DNA of 64,000 nucleotides from Luteimonas padinae (GTDB lineage Bacteria; Pseudomonadota; Gammaproteobacteria; Xanthomonadales; Xanthomonadaceae): contig NZ_BMZT01000006.1 of assembly GCF_014652935.1 (NCBI RefSeq), positions 62,001 through 126,000 of the forward strand, read 5' to 3'. The notes beneath the pieces are model-generated. The model was not told the DNA's origin. It made no database searches and saw nothing but the letters and a program-made list of their open reading frames with translations. How positions within the stretch are numbered: the stretch's first letter is position 1; the number at the start of each line of letters is the position of its first letter. Both the position numbers and the translations under genes were made by a program. Below are positions 56,246 through 64,000 of this stretch, piece by piece.

Positions 56246-56282
56246 AAAAACCCCTCCCCCCGCCTGGGCTGCGGGAGAGGGG
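56246..56282 (-). terminator. Terminator of the H1-like gene
   Basis: On the minus strand CCCCTCTCCCGC and GGGGGGAGGGG form an imperfect GC stem followed by TTTTT (56250-56246). About 25 bases past the stop. It also faces the 3' end of the beta-lactamase-like gene. Confidence 0.75.
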
Positions 56283-56307
56283 CCTGATTGACGGCTGTCG
56301 GGGTTGC

Positions 56308-56814
56308 TTACATCAGCGGCGCGGGCGCGGCCGGAATGGAGACGACCGGAGCCTTGGCCTTGCGGGGCGCGCGCTTCTTCGCCGCCTTCTTGGCGGTCTT
56401 CCTGGCGGCCTTCTTCGCAGGTGCCTTCTTCGCCGCCTTCTTGGCGGTCTTCTTGGCGGCCTTCTTGGCGGGGCTCTTCCTGACGGCCTTCTTCGCGGCC
56501 TTCTTGGCCGTCTTCTTCACGGCCTTCTTCGCGGTCTTCTTGACGGCCTTCTTGGCGGTCTTCTTCACCGCCTTCTTCGCCGTCTTCTTCACGGCCTTCT
56601 TGGCCGTCTTGCGGGTGGTCTTCTTCGCCGCCTTCTTGGCGGTCTTCCTGGTGGCGGCCTTCTTCGCCGTCTTCCTCACGGCCTTCTTGGCGACCTTCTT
56701 CTTCGCAACCTTCTTGGCGACCTTGCGCGGCGCTGCCTTGCGCGCGGCCTTCTTGGCGGTCTTCTTCACCGCCTTCTTGGCGACCTTCTTCTTCGCGACT
56801 TTCTTCGTGGCCAT
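56308..56814 (-). CDS. Histone H1-like Lys/Ala-rich repetitive protein
   Basis: 168 residues, about 40% Lys and 30% Ala, made of imperfect KKTAKKAV octapeptides (at least five in tandem around residues 66-105, encoded by 24-base DNA repeats) and ending in VVSIPAAPAPLM. Composition and start (MATKKVAKKKVAKK) match the H1-like/AlgP nucleoid proteins of Xanthomonadaceae and Pseudomonas, which bind DNA without a fixed fold. The tandem repeats make it prone to length variation. A GGAGA site precedes the ATG. Confidence 0.85.
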   Translation of the reverse strand: MATKKVAKKKVAKKAVKKTAKKAARKAAPRKVAKKVAKKKVAKKAVRKTAKKAATRKTAKKAAKKTTRKTAKKAVKKTAKKAVKKTAKKAVKKTAKKAVKKTAKKAAKKAVRKSPAKKAAKKTAKKAAKKAPAKKAARKTAKKAAKKRAPRKAKAPVVSIPAAPAPLM

Positions 56815-57001
56815 GGGATGGCTCTCCTCGTCAGTGGGACTTGCAGGTACTACTGCCCAGTACGAAACACATCGCGGGTATCGGACCCGCGATCAACCGA
56901 CGACGCGCTGGGCGCGTCGCACCGGATCCTGTGCCCGGGCCATCCATGCCCGTCGTCATCCGGAAGCGCGAACGCTCCCGCCGTGCCGGTCCCTCGGCAC
57001 T

Positions 57002-57172
57002 AAAAAACCCGCTGCGCATCGCGCCGCGGGTTGCTCGCATCCACTGGCCTGGAGTTTTCGCGGGGAAGACAACGCCTGAGTCCACCATGTCGACCATCCG
57101 GGCGGAGGACTGAGTTGTATCGCGCGTTGTTGTCCGGGTCGCACTCACTCGCTTCTGTGGCCACGTCTTGTT
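57002..57172 (-). ncRNA. Candidate small RNA, about 170 nt
   Basis: In the 799-base gap 56815-57613. A promoter at 57207-57179 (TTGACA, 17, TAGGTT) predicts a start near 57172, and an intrinsic terminator (AACCCGC/GCGGGTT stem with an inner GCGC pair, six Ts) ends it near 57002. No ribosome site plus convincing frame lies inside; the only longish frame (start 57148) runs through the terminator. Could be a free sRNA or the attenuated leader of the H1-like gene 190 bases on. Confidence 0.55.
57006..57032 (-). terminator. Intrinsic terminator of the candidate small RNA
   Basis: Stem 57006-57012 with 57026-57032 (7 bp), an inner 4-bp GCGC helix, and a T-run on the minus strand (57007-57002). Confidence 0.75.
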
Positions 57173-57178
57173 GGGCGA

Positions 57179-57207
57179 AACCTAATCACGGTTTTTTTTG
57201 CTGTCAA
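57179..57207 (-). promoter_or_regulatory. Sigma70-type promoter of the candidate small RNA
   Basis: TTGACA (consensus -35) at 57207-57202, exactly 17 bases containing an A8 tract, then TAGGTT at 57184-57179. Upstream (57210-57540) is CG-rich with no gene that I can support. Confidence 0.6.
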
Positions 57208-57551
57208 CACCCTTCGTCGCGTGCTCGTCACGCCGCGTCGCGCGACGAGCGGCCGCGACGACGACTATCGCGCGCGTCAGCGCGCATCGATGCCGGACGA
57301 TGCAACCCGCGCACAACAGAGTGCCGTTGCCAAATGGCTTGTTTTAAGTGCTTTGCGCTCAAACGCACCGCATGCGCGCGGCACGCGCCCGATCATCCAC
57401 GGCACCACCCGTGCCGGTGCGCGTGACGACCCGAGTGTTGGAAACAGACGTGCGGAGAATGCGCGACGCGATGCTTCGCATGCGTGCCCGAAGCTCGATT
57501 TGCGCGAAAGTGCGCGAAGCTTCGCGACGGCTGCGGCGTCCGGAAACGCGA

Positions 57552-57572
57552 ACGCCGGGCAGTGCCCGGCGT
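57552..57572 (-). terminator. Hairpin after gcvH
   Basis: ACGCCGGGC-AGT-GCCCGGCGT, 9-bp stem about 42 bases past the gcvH stop; T-run weak (TCGCGTTT). Confidence 0.55.
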
Positions 57573-57613
57573 CCGTTTCGACCATGCCGCGCAGTGCGCG
57601 GCGAACGGTGCGA

Positions 57614-58006
57614 TCAGCCTTCGTCTTCGACCAGCGCCGCATAGGCGTCGGGATCGAGCAGGTCGTTCGCCTGCTCCGGTTCGCTCGCCTCGATCACGAA
57701 CAGCCAGCCTTCGCCGAACGCGTCCTCGTTGATCGTCTCCGGCTTGTCGGCCAGCGCGGAATTGACCGCGACGATCGTGCCCGACATCGGCGCGTAGATG
57801 TCGGAGGCGGCCTTGACCGACTCCACCACCGCGCAGGCGTTCCCCGCTTCGACGCTGTCGCCGACGCCGGGCAGGTCGACGTAGACCAGGTCGCCGAGCA
57901 GGCCCTGGGCATGGTCGGAGATGCCGACGGTGACCTTGCCGTCGCCTTCGACTCGGGCCCACTCGTGGGACTTCATGAACTTCAGGTCGCCAGGGATGTC
58001 ACTCAT
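57614..58006 (-). CDS. gcvH: Glycine cleavage system H protein
   Basis: 130-residue lipoyl carrier shuttling the aminomethyl group between P and T proteins. Lipoyl lysine Lys65 in [12 protein letters not shown]; conserved start [13 protein letters not shown] and middle [19 protein letters not shown]. Lies 69 bases after gcvT, same strand. The P protein is not in the window. Confidence 0.96.
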   Translation of the reverse strand: MSDIPGDLKFMKSHEWARVEGDGKVTVGISDHAQGLLGDLVYVDLPGVGDSVEAGNACAVVESVKAASDIYAPMSGTIVAVNSALADKPETINEDAFGEGWLFVIEASEPEQANDLLDPDAYAALVEDEG

Positions 58007-58075
58007 GTCTGCTGCTCCGGGATCGCCGTGGTTGGGAGGTGGGGGACTAGTGTAGCCAAGCGCCGTGCCGGTGGA

Positions 58076-59176
58076 TCAGATCCCCTCGCGCGGCTGGCCG
58101 TCGCGGACGAAGGGCCAGGCCACCACGCGCACCGGGACCTCGCGGCCGCGGATGTCGACGCGCACCTCGCCGGGCTCGCCGGCCGGGATCCGGGCCAGCG
58201 CGATCGACTTGCCGATCGTCGGCGCGAAGGTGCCCGACAGGATCTCGCCCTCGCCGCTGCCGGCAAGCACCTTCTGGCCGTGGCGCAGCACGCCCTTCTC
58301 GTCCATCACCAGGCCGACGACCTGGCGGGCATCGCCGCGCGCCTGCTGGGCTTCGAGCGCGGCGCGGCCGTTGAAGTCGCGGCCTTCGTCCAGCGAGACC
58401 GTCCAGCCGAGCCCGGCCTCGTACGGCGTCGCCGACTCGTCCATGTCCTGGCCGTACAGCGGCAGCCCCGCTTCCAGGCGCAGCGTGTCGCGCGCGCCCA
58501 GGCCCGCCGGCTTCACCCCCGCGGCCACCAGCGCGTCCCAGAACGCCACCGCGTGCTCTTCCGGCAGCGCGACCTCGAAGCCGTCCTCGCCGGTGTAGCC
58601 GGTGCGAGCGATGAACAGCGGGGCACCATCGCCCGAGCGCGCGTCGCGGCTGGCGAAGCGGCCGAGCTTTTCGATCGCGGCGCGGTCGTCCGCGTGCAGC
58701 AGGTCGATCACCTTGTCGCGCGCCTGCGGACCCTGCACGGCGATCATCGCCAGGTCGTCGCGCACGCGCACGTCGATGTCGAAGCCCTCGGCCTGGGCGT
58801 TGATCCACGCCAGATCCTTGTCGCGCGTGCCGGCATTCACCACCAGCCGCTGGAAGTCGTCGCCCAGGTGATAGACGATCAGGTCGTCGATCACCCCGCC
58901 CTGCCCGTCGAGCATGCAGGTGTACAGGGCCTTGCCCTGGACCTTGAGCTTGTCGATCGAATTGGCCAGCAGCCTGCGCAGGAACTCGCGCACGCGAGCG
59001 CCGTGCAGGTCCACCACGGTCATGTGCGAGACGTCGAACATCCCGGCGTCGCGGCGCACCGCGTGGTGCTCCTCGATCTGCGAGCCGTAGTTGATCGGCA
59101 TGTCCCAGCCGCCGAAGTCGACCATCTTCGCGCCGAGCGCGCGGTGGGAATCGTTGAGGATCGTTTTGCGGGTCAC
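58076..59176 (-). CDS. gcvT: Glycine cleavage system T protein (aminomethyltransferase)
   Basis: 366-residue tetrahydrofolate-dependent enzyme moving the methylene from H-protein-bound glycine to folate. Family blocks: [49 protein letters not shown] with the catalytic Asp, [12 protein letters not shown], and [22 protein letters not shown]. Standard length. First gene of gcvT-gcvH. Confidence 0.96.
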   Translation of the reverse strand: MTRKTILNDSHRALGAKMVDFGGWDMPINYGSQIEEHHAVRRDAGMFDVSHMTVVDLHGARVREFLRRLLANSIDKLKVQGKALYTCMLDGQGGVIDDLIVYHLGDDFQRLVVNAGTRDKDLAWINAQAEGFDIDVRVRDDLAMIAVQGPQARDKVIDLLHADDRAAIEKLGRFASRDARSGDGAPLFIARTGYTGEDGFEVALPEEHAVAFWDALVAAGVKPAGLGARDTLRLEAGLPLYGQDMDESATPYEAGLGWTVSLDEGRDFNGRAALEAQQARGDARQVVGLVMDEKGVLRHGQKVLAGSGEGEILSGTFAPTIGKSIALARIPAGEPGEVRVDIRGREVPVRVVAWPFVRDGQPREGI

Positions 59177-59206
59177 GGCGGGCGGGCTCCTGTGGGCGGG
59201 CCCGCC

Positions 59207-59212
59207 ATTATC
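59207..59212 (-). promoter_or_regulatory. -10 box of gcvTH
   Basis: GGCGATAATGGCGGG on the minus strand, 31 bases before the gcvT ATG. A palindromic GGCGGGCCCGCC follows it. No glycine riboswitch is visible upstream. Confidence 0.5.
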
Positions 59213-59236
59213 GCCGACCGAAGCCCCCGCCTGCTT

Positions 59237-59303
59237 GCAGGAGCAGCTACAGCTGCGACCCCGGCACGCGACAAAGGACGGTCGCAGCTATAGCTGCTCC
59301 TAC
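59237..59303. repeat. REP-like inverted pair, copy 3
   Basis: GCAGGAGCAGCTACAGCTGC plus GACC (59237-59260) and its inverted partner ending CTGCTCCTAC (59280-59303). Followed by an irregular CGCAGGC-rich stretch (59304-59350). Between gcvT and the NfeD gene. Confidence 0.85.
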
Positions 59304-59383
59304 AGGCGGGCCGCAGGCGACAGCCGGACCGCAGGCCGGGGGCAGCCGGGACGCAGGCCGGGGCGACGCGACGGCTGTGGGCC

Positions 59384-59824
59384 TCAGTCGACCGCCTGGA
59401 CCTCGAGCACCATGCCGTTCGCGGCGATGATCCGCACGCGCGTTCCGGCCTCCAGCTCCGGCCCGCTGACCAGCCAGTAGGCGTCGTCGATCTTCACCCG
59501 GCCCTGGCCTCCGCTGATCGCCCGGTCGAGCGCGACCACGCGCCCGACGTGCTGCTCGGCTCGCCGGTTGAGCAGCGGGCGGTCACTTGGCCGCTCGCGG
59601 CGGCGGCCCCACTTCAGGTAGGCGAGCACCGCCACCACGCTCAGCGCCACGAACAGCACCACCTGCGCCAGCACGCCGAGCCCCGGAAACAGCAGCACCA
59701 GCAGCCAGACCACCGCCGCGGCGATGCCCATCCACAGCAGGAAGGCACCCGGGATGAAGGTCTCGGCCGCGATCAGCACCAGTGCGATCGCCGCCCAGGC
59801 CGTGGTGTTCATCGTCCAGGCCAT
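59384..59824 (-). CDS. NfeD family protein
   Basis: 146 residues: two or three N-terminal helices (about 8-28, 32-48, 52-70) and a C-terminal OB-fold NfeD domain (RAEQHVGRVVALDRAISGGQGRVKIDDAYW). It starts 4 bases after the SPFH gene; NfeD-stomatin pairs are conserved partners in membrane microdomains. Confidence 0.9.
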   Translation of the reverse strand: MAWTMNTTAWAAIALVLIAAETFIPGAFLLWMGIAAAVVWLLVLLFPGLGVLAQVVLFVALSVVAVLAYLKWGRRRERPSDRPLLNRRAEQHVGRVVALDRAISGGQGRVKIDDAYWLVSGPELEAGTRVRIIAANGMVLEVQAVD

Positions 59825-59828
59825 GGCC

Positions 59829-60791
59829 TCAGCCCCCCGATCGCGCGGGGTCGGTGCGCCTGCGGGTCTCGACCTGCTGCTTGCCCAGCGCCTCCTTCGC
59901 CAGCTCGGCGATGCCGGCGATCGAACCGATCACCCCGCTGGCCTCCATCGGCATCAGCACGAACTTCTGGTTGGGGCCCGTGGCCAGTTCCTTGAAAGCC
60001 TCAACGTACTTCTGCGCGATGAAGTAGTTGATCGCCTGCACGTCGCCGGCGGCGATCGCGTCGGACACCATCCGCGTGGCGTTGGCCTCGGCCTCGGCCA
60101 GGCGCTCGCGGGCCTCGGCCTCGCGGTAGGCGGCTTCCTTCTGGCCCTCGGCCTCGAGGATCGCGGCCTGCTTCTCGCCCTCGGCGCGCAGGATCTCCGA
60201 CTGCCGCGTGCCCTCGGCCTCGAGGATCACCGCGCGACGGTCGCGCTCGGCCTTCATCTGCCGCGCCATGGAATCGACCAGGTCGCGCGGCGGCTGGATG
60301 TCTCGGATCTCGATGCGCGTGACCTTGATGCCCCACGGGTTGGTGGCCTGGTCGACGACGTTGAGCAGCTGGGCGTTGATGGTCTCGCGGTTGCTGAGCG
60401 ATTCGTCGAGGTCCATCGAGCCGATCACGGTTCGGATGTTGGTCTGCACCAGCGCGATCGTGGCGACCTCGAGGTTGGCGACCTCGTACGCGGCCTTGGC
60501 AGCGTCCAGCACCTGGAAGAACACCACGCCGTCGACCTTGACCACCGCGTTGTCCTTGGTGATCACGTCCTGCGAAGGCACGTCGAGCACCTGCTCCATG
60601 ACGTTGACCTTGCGGCCCACCGCCTGCACCACCGGGATCAGCAGGTGCAGCCCCGGCGAGAGGGTGTGGGTGTACTTGCCGAAACGCTCGACGGTCCACT
60701 CGAAGCCCTGCGGCACGATGCGGACCATCTTGAAGAAGAACACGATGAATGCGACCGCGAGCACCGCGGCGATGAAGGTCCCTCCGCCCAT
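59829..60791 (-). CDS. qmcA: SPFH/stomatin-family membrane protein
   Basis: 320 residues. N-terminal anchor (about 5-22), SPFH domain (about 26-190: IVPQGFEWTVERFGKYTHTL, VPSQDVITKDNAVVKVDGVVF), then a charged coiled-coil (about 195-255, EAEGTRQSEILRAEGEKQA in parts) and a short C-terminal tail. QmcA/stomatin type. Likely oligomerises at the inner membrane with NfeD. ATG at 60791 follows a GGAGGGG site; a longer frame is not supported. Confidence 0.92.
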   Translation of the reverse strand: MGGGTFIAAVLAVAFIVFFFKMVRIVPQGFEWTVERFGKYTHTLSPGLHLLIPVVQAVGRKVNVMEQVLDVPSQDVITKDNAVVKVDGVVFFQVLDAAKAAYEVANLEVATIALVQTNIRTVIGSMDLDESLSNRETINAQLLNVVDQATNPWGIKVTRIEIRDIQPPRDLVDSMARQMKAERDRRAVILEAEGTRQSEILRAEGEKQAAILEAEGQKEAAYREAEARERLAEAEANATRMVSDAIAAGDVQAINYFIAQKYVEAFKELATGPNQKFVLMPMEASGVIGSIAGIAELAKEALGKQQVETRRRTDPARSGG

Positions 60792-60819
60792 GTCATACCC
60801 CTCCCTGCCAGTGGTTTGG

Positions 60820-60825
60820 AGTATA
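60820..60825 (-). promoter_or_regulatory. -10 box of the SPFH-NfeD operon
   Basis: CGTCTATACTCC on the minus strand, TATACT about 30 bases before the ATG. Confidence 0.45.
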
Positions 60826-60874
60826 GACGCGACCCGGGCGGCGACTGTGACCGCCCAGACCGGAATCGCAGGGC

Positions 60875-61858
60875 TCAGCGCGCGGTCGCGACCGTCTCCG
60901 CGGGCACGTCGTCCACCCACTCCGCGAACGCGGCGTCGATGTCGGCGTCGGGCACGGCCTTGCCCGCCTCGACTTCGGCCGCCTGGGTGAACAGCGGCAT
61001 GATCAAGGCCATGCCGTCAATCTTCGTCTTCAGGTGCAGGCCACGGCCGTCCTCCAGGAAGGCGTCCCAGCGCGCGCGCACGCGCTCCCAGTAGCCGGCG
61101 GTCGCCTTCCAGTAGTCGTGCGCCGGGGTGAAGTCGACGTCGGTGTCCTTGCGGTAGTCGTTGAAGCCGTACTCGCGGGCGATGGTGCGCTCGGTGGAAC
61201 CGTCCGCGGCGCGCACGGTCTTGGTGTTGTCCTGCTCGTGGGTCCAGCCGCCGGGCACGATGGTGTGGCGGTTCTCCACGTTCATCGCGTTGTAGTCCTC
61301 GCGCCTGGTGTATTCGCGGCGCGGGAGCGGGCGCCAGGTGCGGTCGGAGGTCCAGGTGGCGACGCCGTACTTGTGGTTCCACTTGCCGGTGCCGCAGTAG
61401 CGCGGCGCATCGCTGACCTCGTAGACGCACTGCGTCCAGGCGCCGCGGGTCTTCTCCGGCGGCAGCGGGCGCACGCGCCAGGTCTGGTCGGTGCTGAACT
61501 CGAAGCGCTGCGTGGCCTCGTACGTCCAGTCCTGGCGCCAATGCTTGGTGACGTGCCCGCTTTTCGGGTCGACCAGGATGTGCTGCAACACGATGCGCCG
61601 CGGCGTGCCGTCGGCTCGCGCGCTGTCCTCGACCAGGATCACGACTTCGCTGCCGCCGCTGCGCTGCGCCGGCGCGCGCTCGTAGCCCGGCGCAAGCAGC
61701 ACGGTTTCGTCGAAGGCGAAGTCGACGTCGTATTCGCCGAGCATGGCCAGGATCGCCTTGCGATCGGCGGCCGGGTCGGCGCCGCGCGCCGCCTCCTGGG
61801 CGGACGCGGCGCCGGCCAGGCCCGCGAGGAGGATGAGGATGGTGGCTTGCGGTTTCAT
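60875..61858 (-). CDS. DUF6607 family exported protein
   Basis: 327 residues with a signal peptide (1-20, AGAASAQ). The body is Trp/Tyr/Arg-rich (WRQDWTYEATQRFEFSTDQTW, REDYNAMNVENRHTIVPGGW), a pattern of the DUF6607 family, whose function is not known. Co-oriented with the Cys-rich gene (stop codons 3 bases apart from its start) and the TonB receptor upstream; similar clusters accompany heme receptors in relatives (from memory, not tested). Confidence 0.78.
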   Translation of the reverse strand: MKPQATILILLAGLAGAASAQEAARGADPAADRKAILAMLGEYDVDFAFDETVLLAPGYERAPAQRSGGSEVVILVEDSARADGTPRRIVLQHILVDPKSGHVTKHWRQDWTYEATQRFEFSTDQTWRVRPLPPEKTRGAWTQCVYEVSDAPRYCGTGKWNHKYGVATWTSDRTWRPLPRREYTRREDYNAMNVENRHTIVPGGWTHEQDNTKTVRAADGSTERTIAREYGFNDYRKDTDVDFTPAHDYWKATAGYWERVRARWDAFLEDGRGLHLKTKIDGMALIMPLFTQAAEVEAGKAVPDADIDAAFAEWVDDVPAETVATAR

Positions 61859-62301
61859 GCTTGCGCTCCGGGGATGGGCCTGAAAAGTGGAATGACGTTG
61901 TTCGCGGCACGCGCCGGCAGGCGATGCACCGTTGCGGGCCGCTGGCGCTGGTCGCGCAGACGGCGATCGCCCTTGCTCACAGAGATGGAGATGGCGTCGG
62001 CATCGAGGCGCTCGCCGATGCCTCCGGACCGCGGCGCAAGGGTGGCGGCCGGCAGCCGTGCCGACATCTCCTCCCAGGCCAGGAAGTCGGTGTCGGGCAG
62101 CAGGCACAGCCGCCAGCAGCAGCAGCGGCCGTCGCGGTCGAAGAACACCACCTGCTCGCGCAGCCCCTCGCTGTCCGGGCCGCTGCAGGTGCAGGCATGC
62201 ACCGCCTGCGACCAGCCGGCCAGTTCACAGCCCTGCTGCGCGCGGTACAGGCACAGCACGGCATCCAGCGCGGACAGCCCCGATGGCAGCGGCAGGGCCA
62301 T
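61855..62301 (-). CDS. Cysteine-rich protein in the receptor cluster
   Basis: 148 residues from the ATG at 62301 (a GTG at 62310 would add three). Many cysteines, several paired (HACTCSG, GRCCCWRLC), plus a LLPDTDFLAWEEM block reminiscent of proteins annotated as hemin-transport factors in Xanthomonadaceae. No signal peptide. Overlaps the TonB receptor stop region by a few bases if GTG is used. A heme-handling role is speculation. Confidence 0.6.
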   Translation of the reverse strand: MALPLPSGLSALDAVLCLYRAQQGCELAGWSQAVHACTCSGPDSEGLREQVVFFDRDGRCCCWRLCLLPDTDFLAWEEMSARLPAATLAPRSGGIGERLDADAISISVSKGDRRLRDQRQRPATVHRLPARAANNVIPLFRPIPGAQA

Positions 62302-62303
62302 GG

Positions 62304-64000
62304 CTACCACTCCACCGAGAAGTTGACGGCGAAGTTGCGGCCCGCCGCGCTGTAGCGGTCGATCGTCGCGCTGCTTCCGGACACCAGCGGCAGCGCGCCG
62401 GCATTCCAGTACTTGCGGTCGGCGAGATTGAACACGCCGACGTCGAAGCGCGCGCCCGGCGCGAAGTTCCAGTGCGCGTACAGGTCGAGCACGGCGTGGC
62501 CCGGGCTTTCGAATTAGGTGCTGCCCTCCGGCGCCTCGGGCAGGCGGTCGCGCCTGCCGGCGAAACGGCCGGCGAGCTCGGCGCCCCAGCGTTCGCCACG
62601 CCAGGCCAGGCCGAGGCTGGCGGTCAGCGGATCGACGCCCTCCAGCGGCTGCCCGCTGGTCTCGTCCTCGCCGCGCGACCAGGCCACCGAAGCGCGCAGC
62701 GACCGGCCGTCCCAGGCCGGCGACAGCTGGCCGAAGTCCACCCCGGCCTTGAACTCCACGCCGTGGATCTCCGCCTCGGACACGTTGCGCGACTGGAACA
62801 CCATCAGCCCCGCGTCGTTGAAGCCGACGAAGGCCATGGACTCGATGAAGTCGTCGTAGCGGTTGTAGTAGCCCGACAGGCTGGCGTAGACGGCGTCGCC
62901 GTTGTAGCGCAGGCCGGCCTCGAGGCCGTCGCTGGTCTCCGGCCTGAGGTCGGGGTTGGCGATCGCGGTGTAACCGAACATCACGTTGGTGAAACCGATG
63001 TTGACGTCGCTGTAGGGCGGTGCGCGGAAGCCGCGGGAATAGCCGCCGAACAGCGACCAGGGACCGCTGAAATGCCAGACCGCGCCCAGCTTCGGCGACA
63101 CCTGGGTCTCGGTGAGGTCGCTGGCCACGAAGCCGGGGTTGTCCTCGGCGAAGATCGCGTCGATGTCCGGTTCGAGCTCGTAGCGGTCCACGCGCACCGC
63201 GGGGATCAGCCGGAAGCTGCCGTCGGCGAAGCTGATCTCGTCCTGCAGGTACAAGGCGGCGGTGGTGGTGCGGCTGCTTGGAAAGTCGCGCACCGGGAAG
63301 ACGTCGGGCAGCATCACCGGCGTCTCGACCCCGGTGAGCGGGAAGATGCGCAGGCCGTCGCGCTTCTGCCGGGTGCGGGTGCGCGAGATGTCCAGGCCAT
63401 AGGCCAGGTCGTGGCGCACGCTGCCGGTCTCGATGCCCTTGCGCAGGTTCAGCTGCAGGCCGTACACGCGCTGGTCAAAAGTGAACTCGCGCTCGCGGAT
63501 GTCCGCGAGCGTCGGCGGGGCCAGGGTGCGCTCCTCGACCGTGTGCTGCGTGGTCTCGCTGTCCTGGCGGTAGACCTGCCAGTCGAGGCTGTCGGCGAAG
63601 CCGGCGCCCACGGCATCCATTTCGTGGCCGAAGGACAGCCGCGCACGGGTCTGGTGGTCACGCGCGAGCACCCGGTCGTTGTCGGCGCCGGTGAGCCCCT
63701 GCCGCCCGCGCGCGGTGTACATGTCGGTATCGGCGCTGTCCTCGTTGCCCTCGACGGTCAGCCGGAAGCGCTGTTCGGCATCGGGCGCGAACATCAGCTT
63801 GGCCAGCAGGCTGCGGCCATCGCGGTCCTGGGGATTGGGGCGCGTGCGCCGATGGGCCATGACCCCGTCGACGACGGTCTGCTCGACGTCGTCGTTGCTG
63901 CCCTTGTTGTCCGGCTCCTTGCCCTGGCGGTGGCCAACGGCCACCAGCCCCGACCAGCGGTCGCCGCCGAAAGCCGCGGTGGCACCGCCGGACAGGCCCT
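62304..64000 (-). pseudogene. TonB-dependent receptor, broken by an in-frame stop and truncated by the window
   Basis: Minus-strand TonB receptor whose start lies beyond 64000. Visible: about 565 residues of barrel (for example GLSGGATAAFGGDRWSG at the edge, SFADGSFRLIPAVRVDRYELE, GYSRGFRAPPYSDVN, PETSDGLEAGLRYNG). At 62516-62514 an in-frame TAA interrupts it after PEGST; the same frame continues as FESPGHAVLDLYAHWNFAPG and ends NFSVEW at 62304, so the last 69 residues including the final strands are lost. Usual sequence there has Gln (CAA/CAG), so one C-to-T change explains it. Alternatives are a sequencing error or suppression. Ligand type, by resemblance, is heme/hemoglobin-like (low certainty). 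Confidence 0.85.

Noticed and set aside
56831-57148. 105-codon frame across the candidate small RNA
   Set aside because: Runs through a strong intrinsic terminator, lacks a ribosome site, and its sequence is compositionally random.
57310-57345. Sigma54-like GG-GC motif on the minus strand (TTGGCAACGGCACTCTGTTG region)
   Set aside because: The GG to GC distance is one base too long and flanking consensus is poor.
59177-59383. Possible glycine riboswitch upstream of gcvT
   Set aside because: The region holds a -10 box, a REP-like pair and GC-rich filler; no tandem aptamer blocks are seen.

Overview
The window is a single GC-rich bacterial chromosome segment. It carries close-packed housekeeping genes and no rRNA, tRNA, CRISPR array, phage or transposase gene that I can see. 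Gene content and order point to a gammaproteobacterium of the Xanthomonadaceae/Lysobacteraceae (Lysobacter/Luteimonas/Xanthomonas type). The pointers are a regulatory PTS block (HPr-EI) beside mgtE, pilU-pilT divergent from yggS-proC, metX-metB-hom behind a SAM-I riboswitch, GTG, TTG and ATGA-type starts, long TonB-dependent receptors, and GTAG-headed REP-like repeats. This assignment is inference; no marker RNA is present.

Layout. 1-3503: ptsH, ptsI, mgtE. 3695-5687 (minus): pyrB, ruvX, yqgE overlapping as one unit. 5767-8935: a DUF4153 membrane protein, a SlyD-like isomerase and sodA. 8936-9554: a gene-free stretch filled with nested inverted repeats. 9555-13511: pilU/pilT retraction ATPases, yggS, proC. 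13521-16550: DoxX, a cobalamin-binding-type periplasmic-fold protein, pdxH, a glycerate-kinase-like ATPase, dodecin. 16690-19748: aroK, aroB, a WGR-like small protein, hemE. 19824-24404: a very large propeller hybrid sensor kinase, a YceI lipoprotein and a DUF836 thioredoxin-fold protein. 24498-26824: sdaA and two paralogous membrane-anchored XRE-type proteins. 26834-30245 (minus): metX-metB-hom, with a SAM-I riboswitch and a perfect 30-bp palindrome upstream. 30600-35183: a phytase-like lipoprotein, an M23 peptidase, a MITE-like element, prfC, a hemolysin III family protein. 35260-40405: AsmA, CBS protein, GT2, mtgA, hslO. 40502-46414: an exported protein of unknown function, a large TonB receptor, back-to-back terminators around a repeat, pckG. 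46523-50666: TetR, fadE, a hotdog protein, a small membrane protein. 50730-56198: an MFS-type carrier, M48 protease-LemA, and a divergent serine beta-lactamase-fold protein. 56308-59176: an H1-like Lys/Ala-rich protein, a candidate small RNA, gcvH, gcvT. 59384-60791: NfeD and SPFH proteins. 60875-64000: a DUF6607 protein, a Cys-rich protein and a TonB receptor broken by an in-frame stop and running off the window.

How genes work together. Methionine: homoserine formation, acylation and cystathionine synthesis sit in one riboswitch-controlled operon. Folate/one-carbon: gcvT and gcvH with sdaA link serine and glycine breakdown. PLP: pdxH and yggS. Aromatics: aroK-aroB. Type IV pilus retraction: pilT-pilU. 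Fatty acid oxidation: TetR facing fadE across a CCATAC-N6-GTATGG palindrome. Membrane quality control: NfeD-SPFH, LemA-M48.

The least explained material lies outside the genes: the repeats at 9009-9500, 32547-32773 and 44470-44590; inverted repeats bracketing the -10 boxes of a TonB receptor and of pckG; a strong antisense promoter-terminator unit at 57002-57207; and several promoters whose -10 ends exactly six bases before ATG, suggesting leaderless mRNAs.
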